From contig NZ_JYLN01000004.1 of the NCBI RefSeq assembly GCF_001439735.1, positions 588,816 to 652,815 on the forward strand: DNA of 64,000 nucleotides, given 5' to 3'. Position 1 is the stretch's first letter; each line of letters opens with the position of its first letter. Under the pieces are notes generated by a model. That model had not been told where the DNA came from. It saw only the letters and a list, made by a program, of their open reading frames with translations, and ran no database searches. The position numbers and the translations under genes were made by a program. This document shows positions 19,278 through 28,065 of the stretch, in pieces. This DNA comes from Pseudomonas paralactis. GTDB taxonomy: Bacteria > Pseudomonadota > Gammaproteobacteria > Pseudomonadales > Pseudomonadaceae.

Positions 19278-22019
19278 TTAGGCCTGCACGATGGGCAACT
19301 CAACGCAAAACTTCGCCCCGGCCTCGCCATTGGTGACGCTCAGGCGTCCGCCCATGTTTTCTACGATGCCATAGCTCACCGACAATCCCAGTCCGGTGCC
19401 TACGCCGATTGGTTTGGTGGTAAAGAATGGCTCGAAAATCCGTTCCAATAAGCGCGGGTCGATGCCGCCTGCGTTGTCTTCGACCCAGATGCGTACATGG
19501 TGGCGGTCATGCTCGCTGTGCAGGGCAATCCAGGGGCGCAGGGCAGGGTCTTTTTCTCGTTGGCTGAGCAATGCGTCGCGGGCGTTGACCATCAGGTTGA
19601 TCAGCACCTGTTCCAACTGATCGGCATAGCCTTTGACCTGCACGGCGAAGTCCGCCGGTGCGATGCGCACGTCTACACCTTTGCCACGCAAGCCTTCGCT
19701 GAGCAATGCCAGGGTGCCTTCCAGGGCTTGCGCCGGGTCGAAGGGTTGCTGCTCGATTTCCGAGCGGCGGCCGAACACGCGCATGTGGTCAACCACCCGG
19801 GCTGCGCGTTGCACCTGGGCGTCGATGCGCTGGAGTTTTTCGGTGAGGTAGTCGATTTGCACATCGCCATTGCTCAGGCGCTTGAGCACGTTGACGACGG
19901 CCATGTGCATCACGTTCAGCGGCTGGTTGATCTCGTGCGCCAGGCCGGTGGCCATTTCGCCGAGGGTGGCCATTTTGGCGCTTTGGGTCAGTTGTTGCTG
20001 GGAGCGGCGCACTTCGGTGTTGTCGCGGCCCACGGCCTGTACTTCTATCAAGGTACCCTGCTGATCAAACACGCCACGGTCCGACCACACCCACCAGGCA
20101 TGTTCGCGGCCGGGCAGTTGCAGGCTGATTTCGGCGGTGCTGACCGGGAATTCTGGGGTCAGTCGTGCAATGCGTTGCACAAATGAGGCGCGTTGTTCAT
20201 CCGACAGCCATTGGCCAAGGTCGACGCCCGGCAATTGGGCGGGCAGGCATTCCAGGTAGTTGGCCAGCGGCGTGTTGCCGAAGGTCAGGATCAGGTCGGG
20301 GCGGTAGCGGCAGATCATTGCCGGCGAGTCTTCCACCAGGATGCGGTAGCGCTCTTCACTCTGGCGCACTTGCTCGGCCGCCAGGGTCGCTTCGGTCACG
20401 TCCAGCCACAGGCCCACGGCTTCCACCGGCAGGCCGAGGTCGTCGCGCAACAGTTTGGCTTCATCGAGCAGCCAGTGGTAATGGCCTTGTTTGTCGCGCA
20501 GCCGGTAGCGGCTGCGCACGGTGCCTTCGCGCAGCAATTGGCGGGTGCGCTCAAAGTAGAGTTCGCGGTCGTCGGGGTGAATCAGCGTCGCCAGGGTGTC
20601 GTGGTTGCACTCGGCCAAGGTCCAGCCCAGCAGCGGTAACAGGCTGGCACTGAAGAACGCCGGATGCAGCGCGCCGTTGACGTAACGCTGTACATAGATC
20701 ACCGCCGGCGAGCTGGCGATCAGGTTGTCCAGGCGGGCGTGGGCGGCGGCGGCTTGCAGTTGCTGGTTCTTGATGTCGCTGATGTCGAGCATGAAGCCGA
20801 TCCAGCGCCGTTCACTGCCAACGCCCAGCACTTGCCCCTGTATGCGATACCAGAGCGGCGCCTGCTCGGCCTGCGTGCGTTGCAGGCGTACGCTGGCCAG
20901 CAACGGCTTACCCAAGGCTTGCAGGTCTTGCAGGCGGCTGCTGAGGGCTTGGCGGTCGGCGGGGTGGATCAATTCAAGCCAGGTGTCGAGGGCCTGACGG
21001 GTGGGGCCGTCCTCCTGGCTCAGGTTGCGCAGCAATTGTGGCGCCAACTGTATCTCCTGGGTGGCGGGCAACAGTTCCCACCAGCCGGTGCCGAGCAGGC
21101 CCTGCAAGGCTTCCAGCCGTTCCAGTTGTTGGTGGTGGCGCTGTTCACGCAGGCGGCTCAACAGTGGTGCGGCGAGTGCCGCGCACAGGGTGAGCCAGTC
21201 ACGTTCGCGGGTGTGTTCCACCTGGCCGTCGTAGCCGCCACACAACAGCCAGGCCGCCACGCCGTGGCTGTCGCGGTACGGCACCAGCAAACCGCCGACG
21301 TTGCCGAAGATGCCGTGCAGGCGCGGGTTTTCGCTGCGGCCCAGGGCAATGTCCAGGTTCAGCGGCATGTTGCCGTTCAGACTGTCGAGGCTGGTGCCCA
21401 GGTGCTGCCCGGTTTGCCACAGGGCCGGTGCATCGTGGGCGGCGTATTGGCTGTAGATGCGCCAGCCCTGATCGTCCTCGTCGAGCAGCGCCATGGCCAC
21501 GCAAGGTATGCGCCAGCGCTGGGCCACGCTGCGCAGGTGCTCGTTGAATACCTGAGGCAGGCGGTTGAGGCTGCACACGCGCAGTTGTTCGCTCATCAGG
21601 CAGGCGAGTTGATGGTTCTGCTCGCGCTGTTGCATCCGTGCCCGGTCGGCCAGCAGGTCGGTGATATCCAGCAGGCGCAGGGACCAGCCGTCACCTTCGG
21701 GCTCAAGCCAGCCGCGGGTGTGCAGAATTTGGTCGGCGGCGCCCTGGAAGTCCAGGTCCAGCCCCTGTCGCTGCCATTGGTGCGGCGCCCCTTCCACACT
21801 CAGCACGCTGCTCGGGCACAGCAACGTGTGCAACGGTGTGTTGGGCGTATTGGCCACACGTTGGTCGAGCAGAGGCCGCAAACTACCGGCAATGCTTAGC
21901 ACCTGGCCCAGGTTGTCCAGTTGCAATTGCAGGCCCGGCGCAGGCATTGCCGGCGCGTCGAGGGCCAGGGCGCTGCTGCGCCCGCGCAGGCGTGCGAACA
22001 ATTTATCCCCGGTCGTCAA
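19278..22019 (-). CDS. pprA: PAS-domain sensor histidine kinase PprA
   Basis: 913 residues. An N-terminal sensor region containing a GAF-like part (around residues 150-300) is followed by several PAS/PAC repeats (RYRLRDKQGHYHWLLDEAKLL and WLDVTE-type motifs). The HisKA H-box is GLAHEINQP with His695, then an ATPase domain with VEDNAGGIDP and FTTKPIGVGTGLGLSVSYGI. No transmembrane segment is evident. The start is a TTG at 22019 overlapping the TGA of tadF (TTGA), implying coupled translation. It is the cognate kinase of PprB, which activates the Flp/Tad genes in P. aeruginosa. Size is close to that of PprA there (about 920 residues). Confidence 0.9.
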   Translation of the reverse strand: MTTGDKLFARLRGRSSALALDAPAMPAPGLQLQLDNLGQVLSIAGSLRPLLDQRVANTPNTPLHTLLCPSSVLSVEGAPHQWQRQGLDLDFQGAADQILHTRGWLEPEGDGWSLRLLDITDLLADRARMQQREQNHQLACLMSEQLRVCSLNRLPQVFNEHLRSVAQRWRIPCVAMALLDEDDQGWRIYSQYAAHDAPALWQTGQHLGTSLDSLNGNMPLNLDIALGRSENPRLHGIFGNVGGLLVPYRDSHGVAAWLLCGGYDGQVEHTRERDWLTLCAALAAPLLSRLREQRHHQQLERLEALQGLLGTGWWELLPATQEIQLAPQLLRNLSQEDGPTRQALDTWLELIHPADRQALSSRLQDLQALGKPLLASVRLQRTQAEQAPLWYRIQGQVLGVGSERRWIGFMLDISDIKNQQLQAAAAHARLDNLIASSPAVIYVQRYVNGALHPAFFSASLLPLLGWTLAECNHDTLATLIHPDDRELYFERTRQLLREGTVRSRYRLRDKQGHYHWLLDEAKLLRDDLGLPVEAVGLWLDVTEATLAAEQVRQSEERYRILVEDSPAMICRYRPDLILTFGNTPLANYLECLPAQLPGVDLGQWLSDEQRASFVQRIARLTPEFPVSTAEISLQLPGREHAWWVWSDRGVFDQQGTLIEVQAVGRDNTEVRRSQQQLTQSAKMATLGEMATGLAHEINQPLNVMHMAVVNVLKRLSNGDVQIDYLTEKLQRIDAQVQRAARVVDHMRVFGRRSEIEQQPFDPAQALEGTLALLSEGLRGKGVDVRIAPADFAVQVKGYADQLEQVLINLMVNARDALLSQREKDPALRPWIALHSEHDRHHVRIWVEDNAGGIDPRLLERIFEPFFTTKPIGVGTGLGLSVSYGIVENMGGRLSVTNGEAGAKFCVELPIVQA

Positions 22020-22453
22020 AACTGAAGGCTCGAGGTAGCGGTCAGGTTGGTGGGCAGGTTCGGAACGGTGCCGACCCCAGGCAATACCAGGGCCGGCAAT
22101 ACCGCTTTGATGTTGGCGGATGGATAAGTGATTTTCACCGTCAGCAAGTTATTGGTGTAGGTGGCGGTGATGTAGCCGGGCAAAAACTTTAAAGAACCGG
22201 GGATCCAGTTCAACTGCGCCTGGGCTGCATCTTTGGCGCGCTGCACAACCAGGGCCGAATAGCCTGCGGTACCTGGGTCCAGTGACACACTGCGGCGCAC
22301 GCCCTCTGCCGCTGCCTGGTGGAACGACTGCATCAACAGCAGCGGCAAGCTGTAGCTGAGCAGGCCGTAGAACACCGCAAAGAAGATCACGAAGACCAAG
22401 GCAAACTCGATCGCCGCCGCACCTTTTTGCTTTCTCGGGAGGCCTGATTTCAT
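22016..22453 (-). CDS. tadF: TadE/TadF-like minor pseudopilin
   Basis: 145 residues from the ATG at 22453; in-frame ATG at 22492 and TTG at 22507 are possible but less typical. The N-terminus KQKGAAAIEFALVFVIFFAVFY has the TadE signature: Gly followed by the pseudopilin hydrophobic stretch with Glu at +5. FppA would cleave after that Gly. A short globular region with HQAAAEGVRRSVSLDP follows. It corresponds to PA4294 of P. aeruginosa and shares an operon with pprA, its stop overlapping the pprA start. Role: assembly of the Flp pilus, probably together with TadG. Confidence 0.85.
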   Translation of the reverse strand: MKSGLPRKQKGAAAIEFALVFVIFFAVFYGLLSYSLPLLLMQSFHQAAAEGVRRSVSLDPGTAGYSALVVQRAKDAAQAQLNWIPGSLKFLPGYITATYTNNLLTVKITYPSANIKAVLPALVLPGVGTVPNLPTNLTATSSLQF

Positions 22454-22524
22454 GACTGCGTCTACCCTGAGGCGAATACCTGATATCAGCATAGAATCAT
22501 TCGGCAAAAAGGGATGTTTTTTAC

Positions 22525-22974
22525 GTGATCCAGAATGTAGTGATGTTGCTGTGGTTGGGGCTGTGCGCCGTACAGGATATGCGTCAGCGGCAAATTGCCA
22601 ATACGCTGACCCTGGGCGTCGGATTACTGGCGTTGATCTACCTGCTTTGGGCCGGCTCGACGTGGCTCGGTGCTACGCGCAGTGACGGCGGCATGGCTCT
22701 GTTGCTGGCGCTGGCCTTGACCCTGCCGGGCTATGCACTGGGCCGCTTCGGCGCCGGGGATGTGAAGTTGTTGGCAGCCCTTGGCCTGGCCTCCAGTACC
22801 GAGTATTTGCTGGGGTCGCTGATCGGCGCTGGCATCGCCATGGTGGCCTGGACACTTATGCATCAATGGCTTAGCTCAAGCCATGTTGAAGGGGAGGCGC
22901 AAGTGTCAACAAAACAGCCTTTTGCACCCTTTGTTTTGACAGGTTTTGCTGCCAGCTGGTTTTGGATCCATTAG
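22525..22974 (+). CDS. fppA: Flp prepilin peptidase (A24A aspartic protease)
   Basis: 149 residues with GTG start at 22525. A membrane protein with 4-5 hydrophobic segments carrying the two catalytic aspartates of A24 peptidases: Asp18 in CAVQDMRQRQI and Asp79 in FGAGDVKLLAA. It lacks the N-terminal methyltransferase domain of PilD, as FppA/TadV enzymes do. It cleaves the leader of Flp and probably of TadE/F-type pseudopilins at the inner membrane. It is divergent from tadF, with a 70-bp shared promoter region, and upstream of pprB. Confidence 0.92.
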   Translation: MIQNVVMLLWLGLCAVQDMRQRQIANTLTLGVGLLALIYLLWAGSTWLGATRSDGGMALLLALALTLPGYALGRFGAGDVKLLAALGLASSTEYLLGSLIGAGIAMVAWTLMHQWLSSSHVEGEAQVSTKQPFAPFVLTGFAASWFWIH

Positions 22975-23097
22975 TCGTTCGAGTGGATTAATGCTATGTA
23001 CATAGTCAGAAAGTACGTCTACGTTTAATGAGTGGTTGTGGGATTTTTCGTCAGAAAGGATAGGTCAACCTTTGGCTTGCCAGGCATGGAGTAGCGC

Positions 23098-23883
23098 GTG
23101 AACAAGCTTACATCAGCAATAAAAGTGCTCGTGGTCGACGATCAACCGTTAATCGTAGAGGAGCTCTGTGAATTTCTTGAAAGCAGCGGGTACCGTTGTG
23201 TCCCGTGCGAATCCAGCAAGCAGGCGATCCAGCGTTTCAGCGACGACCCTCTGATCGGCCTGGTGCTGTGTGATCTGCATATGCCGGACATGGACGGCAT
23301 CGAACTGGTTCAGGCGTTGCAACGCGTCGCCGGCAAGCATCGTGCATTCGAAGCCATCATGCTCACCGGTCGCGCCGACAAGCAGGACGTGATCAAGGCC
23401 CTGCGTGCGGGGATCGCCGATTACTACCAGAAGCCAATTAATCTGGATGAATTGCTCGAAGGCCTCAAGCGCCAGGAAGCGGCATTGGAGGAGCGGCAAA
23501 AGGACCTGCAACTGGGCACGCTTAACCAGAAATTGCAGTACCTGTCCGAATCCATCAACGACTTGTATATGGACCTGGACAAGGTGCGGCGTAACCCGGC
23601 GCCCAAGGACAACGACGGCGAGGCGATGGCAGACGAAGCCGGGCCGGTGGAGATCCCGGCGATCTTCAATCAGTTGTCTCCGCGCCAGTTGGACGTGGCG
23701 CGCCTGGTCGGCAAGGGGCAGACCAACTACCAGATTGCCTGTGAACTGGGGATCACCGAAAACACGGTCAAGCTGTACGTGTCCCAGGTGCTGCGCCTGA
23801 CCCATATGCACAACCGTACCCAGTTGGCGTTGGCGTTATCACCGAGTAACTCGGCGATGCGTCAGCGGGTGACCGCGCACTAG
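23098..23883 (+). CDS. pprB: Response regulator PprB (receiver + LuxR-type HTH)
   Basis: 261 residues; GTG start at 23098 with TGGAG upstream. Receiver domain at residues about 8-125 with acidic pair Asp14-Asp15, phosphoacceptor Asp59 in LVLCDLHMPDMDG, and Lys in YYQKPINL. A linker follows, then a LuxR/GerE helix-turn-helix near the C-terminus (LSPRQLDVARLVGKGQTNYQ, then ELGITENTVKLYVSQ). PprB activates the flp-tad operon and other surface-adhesion genes in P. aeruginosa when phosphorylated by PprA. Its position beside fppA and the kinase gene agrees. A shared DNA word upstream of flp/rcpC and of the Gly-rich gene (31621 and 36747) is a candidate binding element. Confidence 0.92.
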   Translation: MNKLTSAIKVLVVDDQPLIVEELCEFLESSGYRCVPCESSKQAIQRFSDDPLIGLVLCDLHMPDMDGIELVQALQRVAGKHRAFEAIMLTGRADKQDVIKALRAGIADYYQKPINLDELLEGLKRQEAALEERQKDLQLGTLNQKLQYLSESINDLYMDLDKVRRNPAPKDNDGEAMADEAGPVEIPAIFNQLSPRQLDVARLVGKGQTNYQIACELGITENTVKLYVSQVLRLTHMHNRTQLALALSPSNSAMRQRVTAH

Positions 23884-23894
23884 CATCGCCCTAC

Positions 23895-23994
23895 TGCAGG
23901 AGCGAGCTTGCTCGCGAAAAACGCCAAGACACCGCGTTACCCCAGGATGCACGCGTTATCGTTGACGTTCTTCGCGAGCAAGCTCGCTCCTGCA
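23895..23994. repeat. REP doublet, GTAGGAGCGAG family
   Basis: Both outer ends read TGCAGGAGCGAG instead of TGTAGGAGCGAG, a symmetric compensated change. It lies between convergent pprB and the DUF3613 gene, ending 5 bp before the latter's stop. Confidence 0.9.
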
Positions 23995-23998
23995 GTGG

Positions 23999-24271
23999 TT
24001 ATTTGCCGCCCTGCGCAGTGCCGCCTATCTTCTGATCAAAGAACTCCGGAATCGGGTGCTTGTTGCTGTCCAGCCAGCGCTTCATCGCCTGCTCGCGCTC
24101 TGCCGGTGTGGTCTTTTGCGGGTTGGCCGAGGCTGCACGCCCGCTCAGTTGCAGGGCCATCCAGTTTTCTGTTTCCGCCTGCTGCGGCGAAGAAGGCCCG
24201 GCTTCGATGGCCGATGCCGCGTAAGGCAGGGCCAGCAGTGCAAGGCCGGCGAGGTAATGGAATTTCATCAT
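23999..24271 (-). CDS. DUF3613-type small exported protein of the Tad locus
   Basis: 90 residues. Signal peptide of about 21 residues (FHYLAGLALLALPYAASAIE; probable cleavage after ASA). The mature part is short and charged, with ENWMALQLSGRAASANPQ and a terminal AMKRWLDSNKHPIPEFF motif, the pattern I associate with DUF3613. An equivalent gene (PA4298) lies at the end of the tad operon in P. aeruginosa. It follows tadD by 7 bp and is presumably the last gene of the rcpC-to-tadD transcript. Its function in pilus assembly is unknown. Confidence 0.75.
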   Translation of the reverse strand: MMKFHYLAGLALLALPYAASAIEAGPSSPQQAETENWMALQLSGRAASANPQKTTPAEREQAMKRWLDSNKHPIPEFFDQKIGGTAQGGK

Positions 24272-24278
24272 CGACTCC

Positions 24279-25004
24279 CTATTTCACAGACGCCGGCAGC
24301 GTGTCGCTGACGGCCGCTACCTGGTCTTTGGATGGACGTACCGTTGCCGCACTCGCCCCCTTGATGCGTTGCGCGCGGGCTTGGGCTTGGGTCACTTGTT
24401 CGGGGCTCAGCCCGAGTTGGCCGACCACTTTGGCGGCCTGTTCCCAGTTGTCCTGGTAAATCAGCAAGGTCACCAGGTTCACCGCCGCCAGTTGATCGCT
24501 CTGCTTGAGCTCGATGGCGGTCATGAATTCAAAGCGTGCGTCTTCCAGGCGCAGTTGATCGAGGTACACCACACCCAGGTCATTGCGGATTTTTTCGTCG
24601 GTGGGCGCCAGGCGTGCTGCACGTTGCAGGTGGGCCATGGCCTGGCCGTTGTCGCCTTTGGCCGACGCCAGTTGCCCCAGGCCGTGCTCGCCATCGGCGG
24701 CCAGGCAGGTGCCGAGCAAACTGCGGTACAACGGCTCGGCCTCGGTGCGGCCGAGCAAACGATAGGCGCGGGCCTGGCGCTGGCGCACCTGGGGTAGGGT
24801 ACTGGGCAGGTTTTGCAGGTTGGCCAGGCTGGCGTGCAGCTTGCCCTCGTTGGCCATGTCATCGGCCAGGTTCAGGGACAGCTCCTGGTCCGAGCTGGGT
24901 TTGGGGCAACTGCCGGGCGCCAGCAACCCGGCCCACGGAGCCTGACCATTACTGGCGCAGCCGCCCAGCATCAGCACGCTTAGGGCGACAATCAATGGCT
25001 TCAT
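24279..25004 (-). CDS. tadD: TadD, TPR lipoprotein of the Tad system
   Basis: 241 residues. Lipobox MLGGC, Cys16. Several tetratricopeptide-like repeats follow (RQRQARAYRLLGRTEAEPLY; QAMAHLQRAARLAPTDEKIR; LGVVYLDQLRLEDARFEFMT). TadD is the lipoprotein that helps localise or assemble the RcpA secretin and is needed for Flp pilus export. It lies 10 bp downstream of tadC. Confidence 0.9.
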   Translation of the reverse strand: MKPLIVALSVLMLGGCASNGQAPWAGLLAPGSCPKPSSDQELSLNLADDMANEGKLHASLANLQNLPSTLPQVRQRQARAYRLLGRTEAEPLYRSLLGTCLAADGEHGLGQLASAKGDNGQAMAHLQRAARLAPTDEKIRNDLGVVYLDQLRLEDARFEFMTAIELKQSDQLAAVNLVTLLIYQDNWEQAAKVVGQLGLSPEQVTQAQARAQRIKGASAATVRPSKDQVAAVSDTLPASVK

Positions 25005-25014
25005 AACAGACTCC

Positions 25015-25902
25015 TCAGAAGTTATTCAGGGCGCGGGAGATGGCGATCATGGCCGGGCCCCCGAGCACAATCAGCAAGGCTGGAAACAGGAACACCATCA
25101 TCACCACGGACATCTTCGCCGACATTTTCGAGATGTATTCCTGCAGGCGGGTCAGGCGTCGGTCATCGAGCAATTGCTTGAGCGCCAGCAGCGACTTCAT
25201 CGCGCCACCACCCTGGTGGATCAATTGCTGGAGAATGATGCAGGTGTCGGTGAACTCGTCCACCGCCAACAGGCGTGCGGTCTTGCCCAGTTCTTCGGAC
25301 AGCTCCAGGCCCGAGTCGACCCGCGCCAGGATCAGGCGCAGTTCGTGGGTCAGGTCTGGGAGCAGACGCTGGGCTTCGGTGCTCAACACCCGCAGCGATT
25401 GCTCAACCGCCATGCCTGATTCGAACAGGATGCGCAGCAGCGGAATGAATGTGGAGATTTCCCGAGCAATGCGCTCCTGGCGATATTTGGCGCTGAGGGC
25501 CAGGACGCGCTTGGGCACCAGGTAACCGACCCCCAGGGCAACCGCCGGCGCGATCCATGGCGAGCCGGCATGGGGAAACAGCAGTTGCTGGCCCAGTAGG
25601 GTCACGCCCAGCAGCACGATCGGCACGCCAACCTGGCAGGCGGCAAACATGGAGCGCTGGTTGGCCTTGCGCCAGCCGACACGGTTGAGCAGGGTCTGTG
25701 TTTCGTTGTCCAGGCTGACCGAACGCTGGGCCACCTGGCTTGCGCCCAGTTGGCGCATCAGGCTGCCGAGTTTGTCTTCGCGGCTCAGTTGGCCTTGCAG
25801 GCGCTGGCTGACCATACGCTGGCGGCGCCGTTGCTCCAGCAGGTTGCCGGCGATCAAGGCGACGGCGGCGAGCAACAGCAGGATGCTGATCAGAATCGCC
25901 AT
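25015..25902 (-). CDS. tadC: TadC, Tad inner-membrane platform protein
   Basis: 295 residues from the ATG at 25902, which has GGAG upstream; the upstream-extended frame would run into tadB. Hydrophobic N-terminus (ILISILLLLAAVALIAGNLL), a further membrane segment in the middle, then the T2SSF domain (FIPLLRILFESGMAVEQSLRVL; QLIHQGGGAMKSLLALKQ) and C-terminal membrane helices. Together with TadB it forms the GspF-like platform on which the TadA ATPase acts. The gene begins 1 bp after the tadB stop. Confidence 0.92.
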   Translation of the reverse strand: MAILISILLLLAAVALIAGNLLEQRRRQRMVSQRLQGQLSREDKLGSLMRQLGASQVAQRSVSLDNETQTLLNRVGWRKANQRSMFAACQVGVPIVLLGVTLLGQQLLFPHAGSPWIAPAVALGVGYLVPKRVLALSAKYRQERIAREISTFIPLLRILFESGMAVEQSLRVLSTEAQRLLPDLTHELRLILARVDSGLELSEELGKTARLLAVDEFTDTCIILQQLIHQGGGAMKSLLALKQLLDDRRLTRLQEYISKMSAKMSVVMMVFLFPALLIVLGGPAMIAISRALNNF

Positions 25903-25903
25903 T

Positions 25904-26785
25904 TCAAATACTCCGCAACATGCGCCACATGACAAAGGTGCCCGTGATGTCGAGTGCCACCGCGGCCAACAATAAATAGCGCCCGGTGCCGTCATTCCAC
26001 ATGCTCATCAGATAGCCCGGGTTGACCATCAGGAAGTAACCCACCATGACGATCGGCAAGCCGGCCAACACGTAGGCGGTCATGCGGGTTTCACCGGTCA
26101 TGGCCTTGAGTTGACGGGCGCCCTGTTCACGCTCGCGAATCATCTTGATCAGGTTTTCCAGCAGCTCGCTGGCGTTGCCGCCGTAGCGGTGGTTGACCTT
26201 CAAACCCAGGGCAAACAGGCGGAACTCATCGCGTTCATAGAACTCGGCAAAGTCACTGACGGATTCGGGCAGGCTTACGCCCATCTGCACGTTGCGCTGG
26301 ATGCGGCTCATGGCCTGCTTGAGCGGTGCCTCGGTGCTGTCGATAGCGCCCAGCACGGCATCGGCCAGGGTGCGACCGGACTTGAGGCTGCGCACGCTGT
26401 GGTCCAGCAGTTGCGGCAATTGTTCGATCATGCGCTGCACCCGCCGTTGGTAGCGCCAAGCGATATACGCACGCAGCAGCAGCGGCGGCATGATCAGCAT
26501 GACGAGCAGGCCCAGCCCGTCGGCCAGCAGGTAACCGAGCAACATGGCTACCACCCAGCCGCTGAGCCACAACCCCAGGCGATCGGTAGGTTTGCCCAGG
26601 CCGGCACGCTGAAACATGCGCTCCAGTGCGATCCAGCTGCCGTTGGGTTCCTGGGGCAACGGCTGGCCATCGGCGAGACGCTCCAGCACGCGGTCGGTGC
26701 CGGCCTGGCGTAACCCGCGCTGGAACAGCCAGATAGACAGGCTGACCAGCAGGACGCAGACGAGCAGCAAGATAAGTCCGGTCAT
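25904..26785 (-). CDS. tadB: TadB, Tad inner-membrane platform protein
   Basis: 293 residues. Membrane segments near residues 3-22, 70-90 and the C-terminus flank a T2SSF domain (LLDHSVRSLKSGRTLADAVL; FALGLKVNHRYGGNASELLE). It is a paralogue of TadC, and the two sit in the usual tadA-tadB-tadC order. The start ATG at 26785 is 8 bp after the tadA stop. Confidence 0.93.
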   Translation of the reverse strand: MTGLILLLVCVLLVSLSIWLFQRGLRQAGTDRVLERLADGQPLPQEPNGSWIALERMFQRAGLGKPTDRLGLWLSGWVVAMLLGYLLADGLGLLVMLIMPPLLLRAYIAWRYQRRVQRMIEQLPQLLDHSVRSLKSGRTLADAVLGAIDSTEAPLKQAMSRIQRNVQMGVSLPESVSDFAEFYERDEFRLFALGLKVNHRYGGNASELLENLIKMIREREQGARQLKAMTGETRMTAYVLAGLPIVMVGYFLMVNPGYLMSMWNDGTGRYLLLAAVALDITGTFVMWRMLRSI

Positions 26786-26793
26786 GGTGCCCT

Positions 26794-28065
26794 CTACAAT
26801 GGCAATGCCGATTCACGCCGCAGCTTGTCGCCGGCCGGGTTGAGCGCCTCGCGCAGGAAGCCAAAACCGGTACGGCGGTCCAGGCGAAACAGGGTGTTGG
26901 TGACGTATACGTCGTCGCGCACACCCACCACTTCCACCACCTCGCTGACGCACCGGCGGCCATCGGGCAGGCGCGTGAGCTGGATTACCACATCCAGCGC
27001 CGCACAGATCATTTGCCGCAGGGTTTTTTCCGCCACCACGCGACCGGTCAGGCCCACCAGGGTTTCCAGGCGCAGTAGCGCGTCCTGGGCATTGTTGGCG
27101 TGCACGGTACTCATGGAACCGTCGTGACCGGTGTTCATGGCAGTCATCACGTCGAGCACTTCGACGCCGCGAATCTCGCCGAGAATGATGCGGTCGGGGC
27201 GCATCCGCAGGGCGTTGCGGATCAGGTCGCTGGCTTTGACCTCGCCATGCCCTTCGGCATTGGGCGGCCGCGTTTCCAGGCGCACCACATGGGGGTGGCC
27301 CAGTTGCAGTTCGGCCACATCTTCGATGGTGACCAGGCGCTCATGGGGGTTGATCAGTTGGCTGAGGATATTGAGCAGCGTGGTCTTGCCGGTACCGGTG
27401 CCGCCACTGATAAGGATATTGCAGCGCTTGCCCACCGCCTCCTGGAAAAATTCGAAGATGCTGTGGTCGATGGTCTGCATCGCCACCAGGTCGCTGCTTT
27501 TGAGCATGTCCTTGCGAAACTTTCGGATCGACAGGCAGGGGCCATCCAGAGCAATTGGCGGGATGATCGCGTTGACCCGGCTGCCGTCGGGCAGACGCGC
27601 ATCGACCATCGGCGAGGATTCATCCAGGCGCCGCCCGAGTGGCGCGAGGATACGCTGCATGACGCGTTCCACATGGTGCGCATCGATAAAGCGCAGGTCG
27701 CTCTGGTGCAGCACGCCGTCGCGCTCGATAAACACCCGGTGTGGGCCGTTGACCAGGATCTCGGTCACCGACACGTCGCGCAGGAGCACCTCCAGTGGGC
27801 CGAAGCCGGTCAGCTCATCGACGATTTCTTCGGCCAGGCGCTCCATCTCATAACGCGAGATCGCCAGGTGCATGCGGGTGATGTATTCGGCCACTTTGTC
27901 GATGACAAATTGCGCCAGGGATTGGCGCGAGCCTTCGAGCAGATTCTGTCCGGACTCTTCGATCGCGTCGATGATATAGCGGTGCAGCACCAGTTTCAGG
28001 CCGTCGTGATCGTTGTGTGTGGTCGCACTGCGAGTCGGTGCGCCGAAGAGTTTTTCGCCGTTCAT
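26794..28065 (-). CDS. tadA: TadA (CpaF family) secretion ATPase
   Basis: 423 residues from the ATG at 28065. This start overlaps the tadZ stop as ATGA; the longer open frame upstream is inside tadZ. GspE/CpaF-type hexameric ATPase: an N-terminal helical region, then Walker A ISGGTGTGKTTLLNIL with Lys227, an aspartate box, Walker B near RMRPDRIILGEIRG, and a His box (MSTVHANNAQDALLRLETLV). It powers Flp pilus extension, and in Tad systems probably retraction, at the inner membrane through TadB/TadC. Confidence 0.95.
   Translation of the reverse strand: MNGEKLFGAPTRSATTHNDHDGLKLVLHRYIIDAIEESGQNLLEGSRQSLAQFVIDKVAEYITRMHLAISRYEMERLAEEIVDELTGFGPLEVLLRDVSVTEILVNGPHRVFIERDGVLHQSDLRFIDAHHVERVMQRILAPLGRRLDESSPMVDARLPDGSRVNAIIPPIALDGPCLSIRKFRKDMLKSSDLVAMQTIDHSIFEFFQEAVGKRCNILISGGTGTGKTTLLNILSQLINPHERLVTIEDVAELQLGHPHVVRLETRPPNAEGHGEVKASDLIRNALRMRPDRIILGEIRGVEVLDVMTAMNTGHDGSMSTVHANNAQDALLRLETLVGLTGRVVAEKTLRQMICAALDVVIQLTRLPDGRRCVSEVVEVVGVRDDVYVTNTLFRLDRRTGFGFLREALNPAGDKLRRESALPL

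Noticed and set aside
18945..19451. Hypothetical protein within repeat copy A continuing into the pprA 3' end
   Set aside because: The peptide is not conserved in frame in copies B and C, and it has no ribosome-binding site; the DNA structure, not the frame, is conserved.
22979..23097. GATTAATGC upstream of pprB as another copy of the shared word
   Set aside because: Only a partial match to GCGACTAATAC; below what can be called a site by eye.
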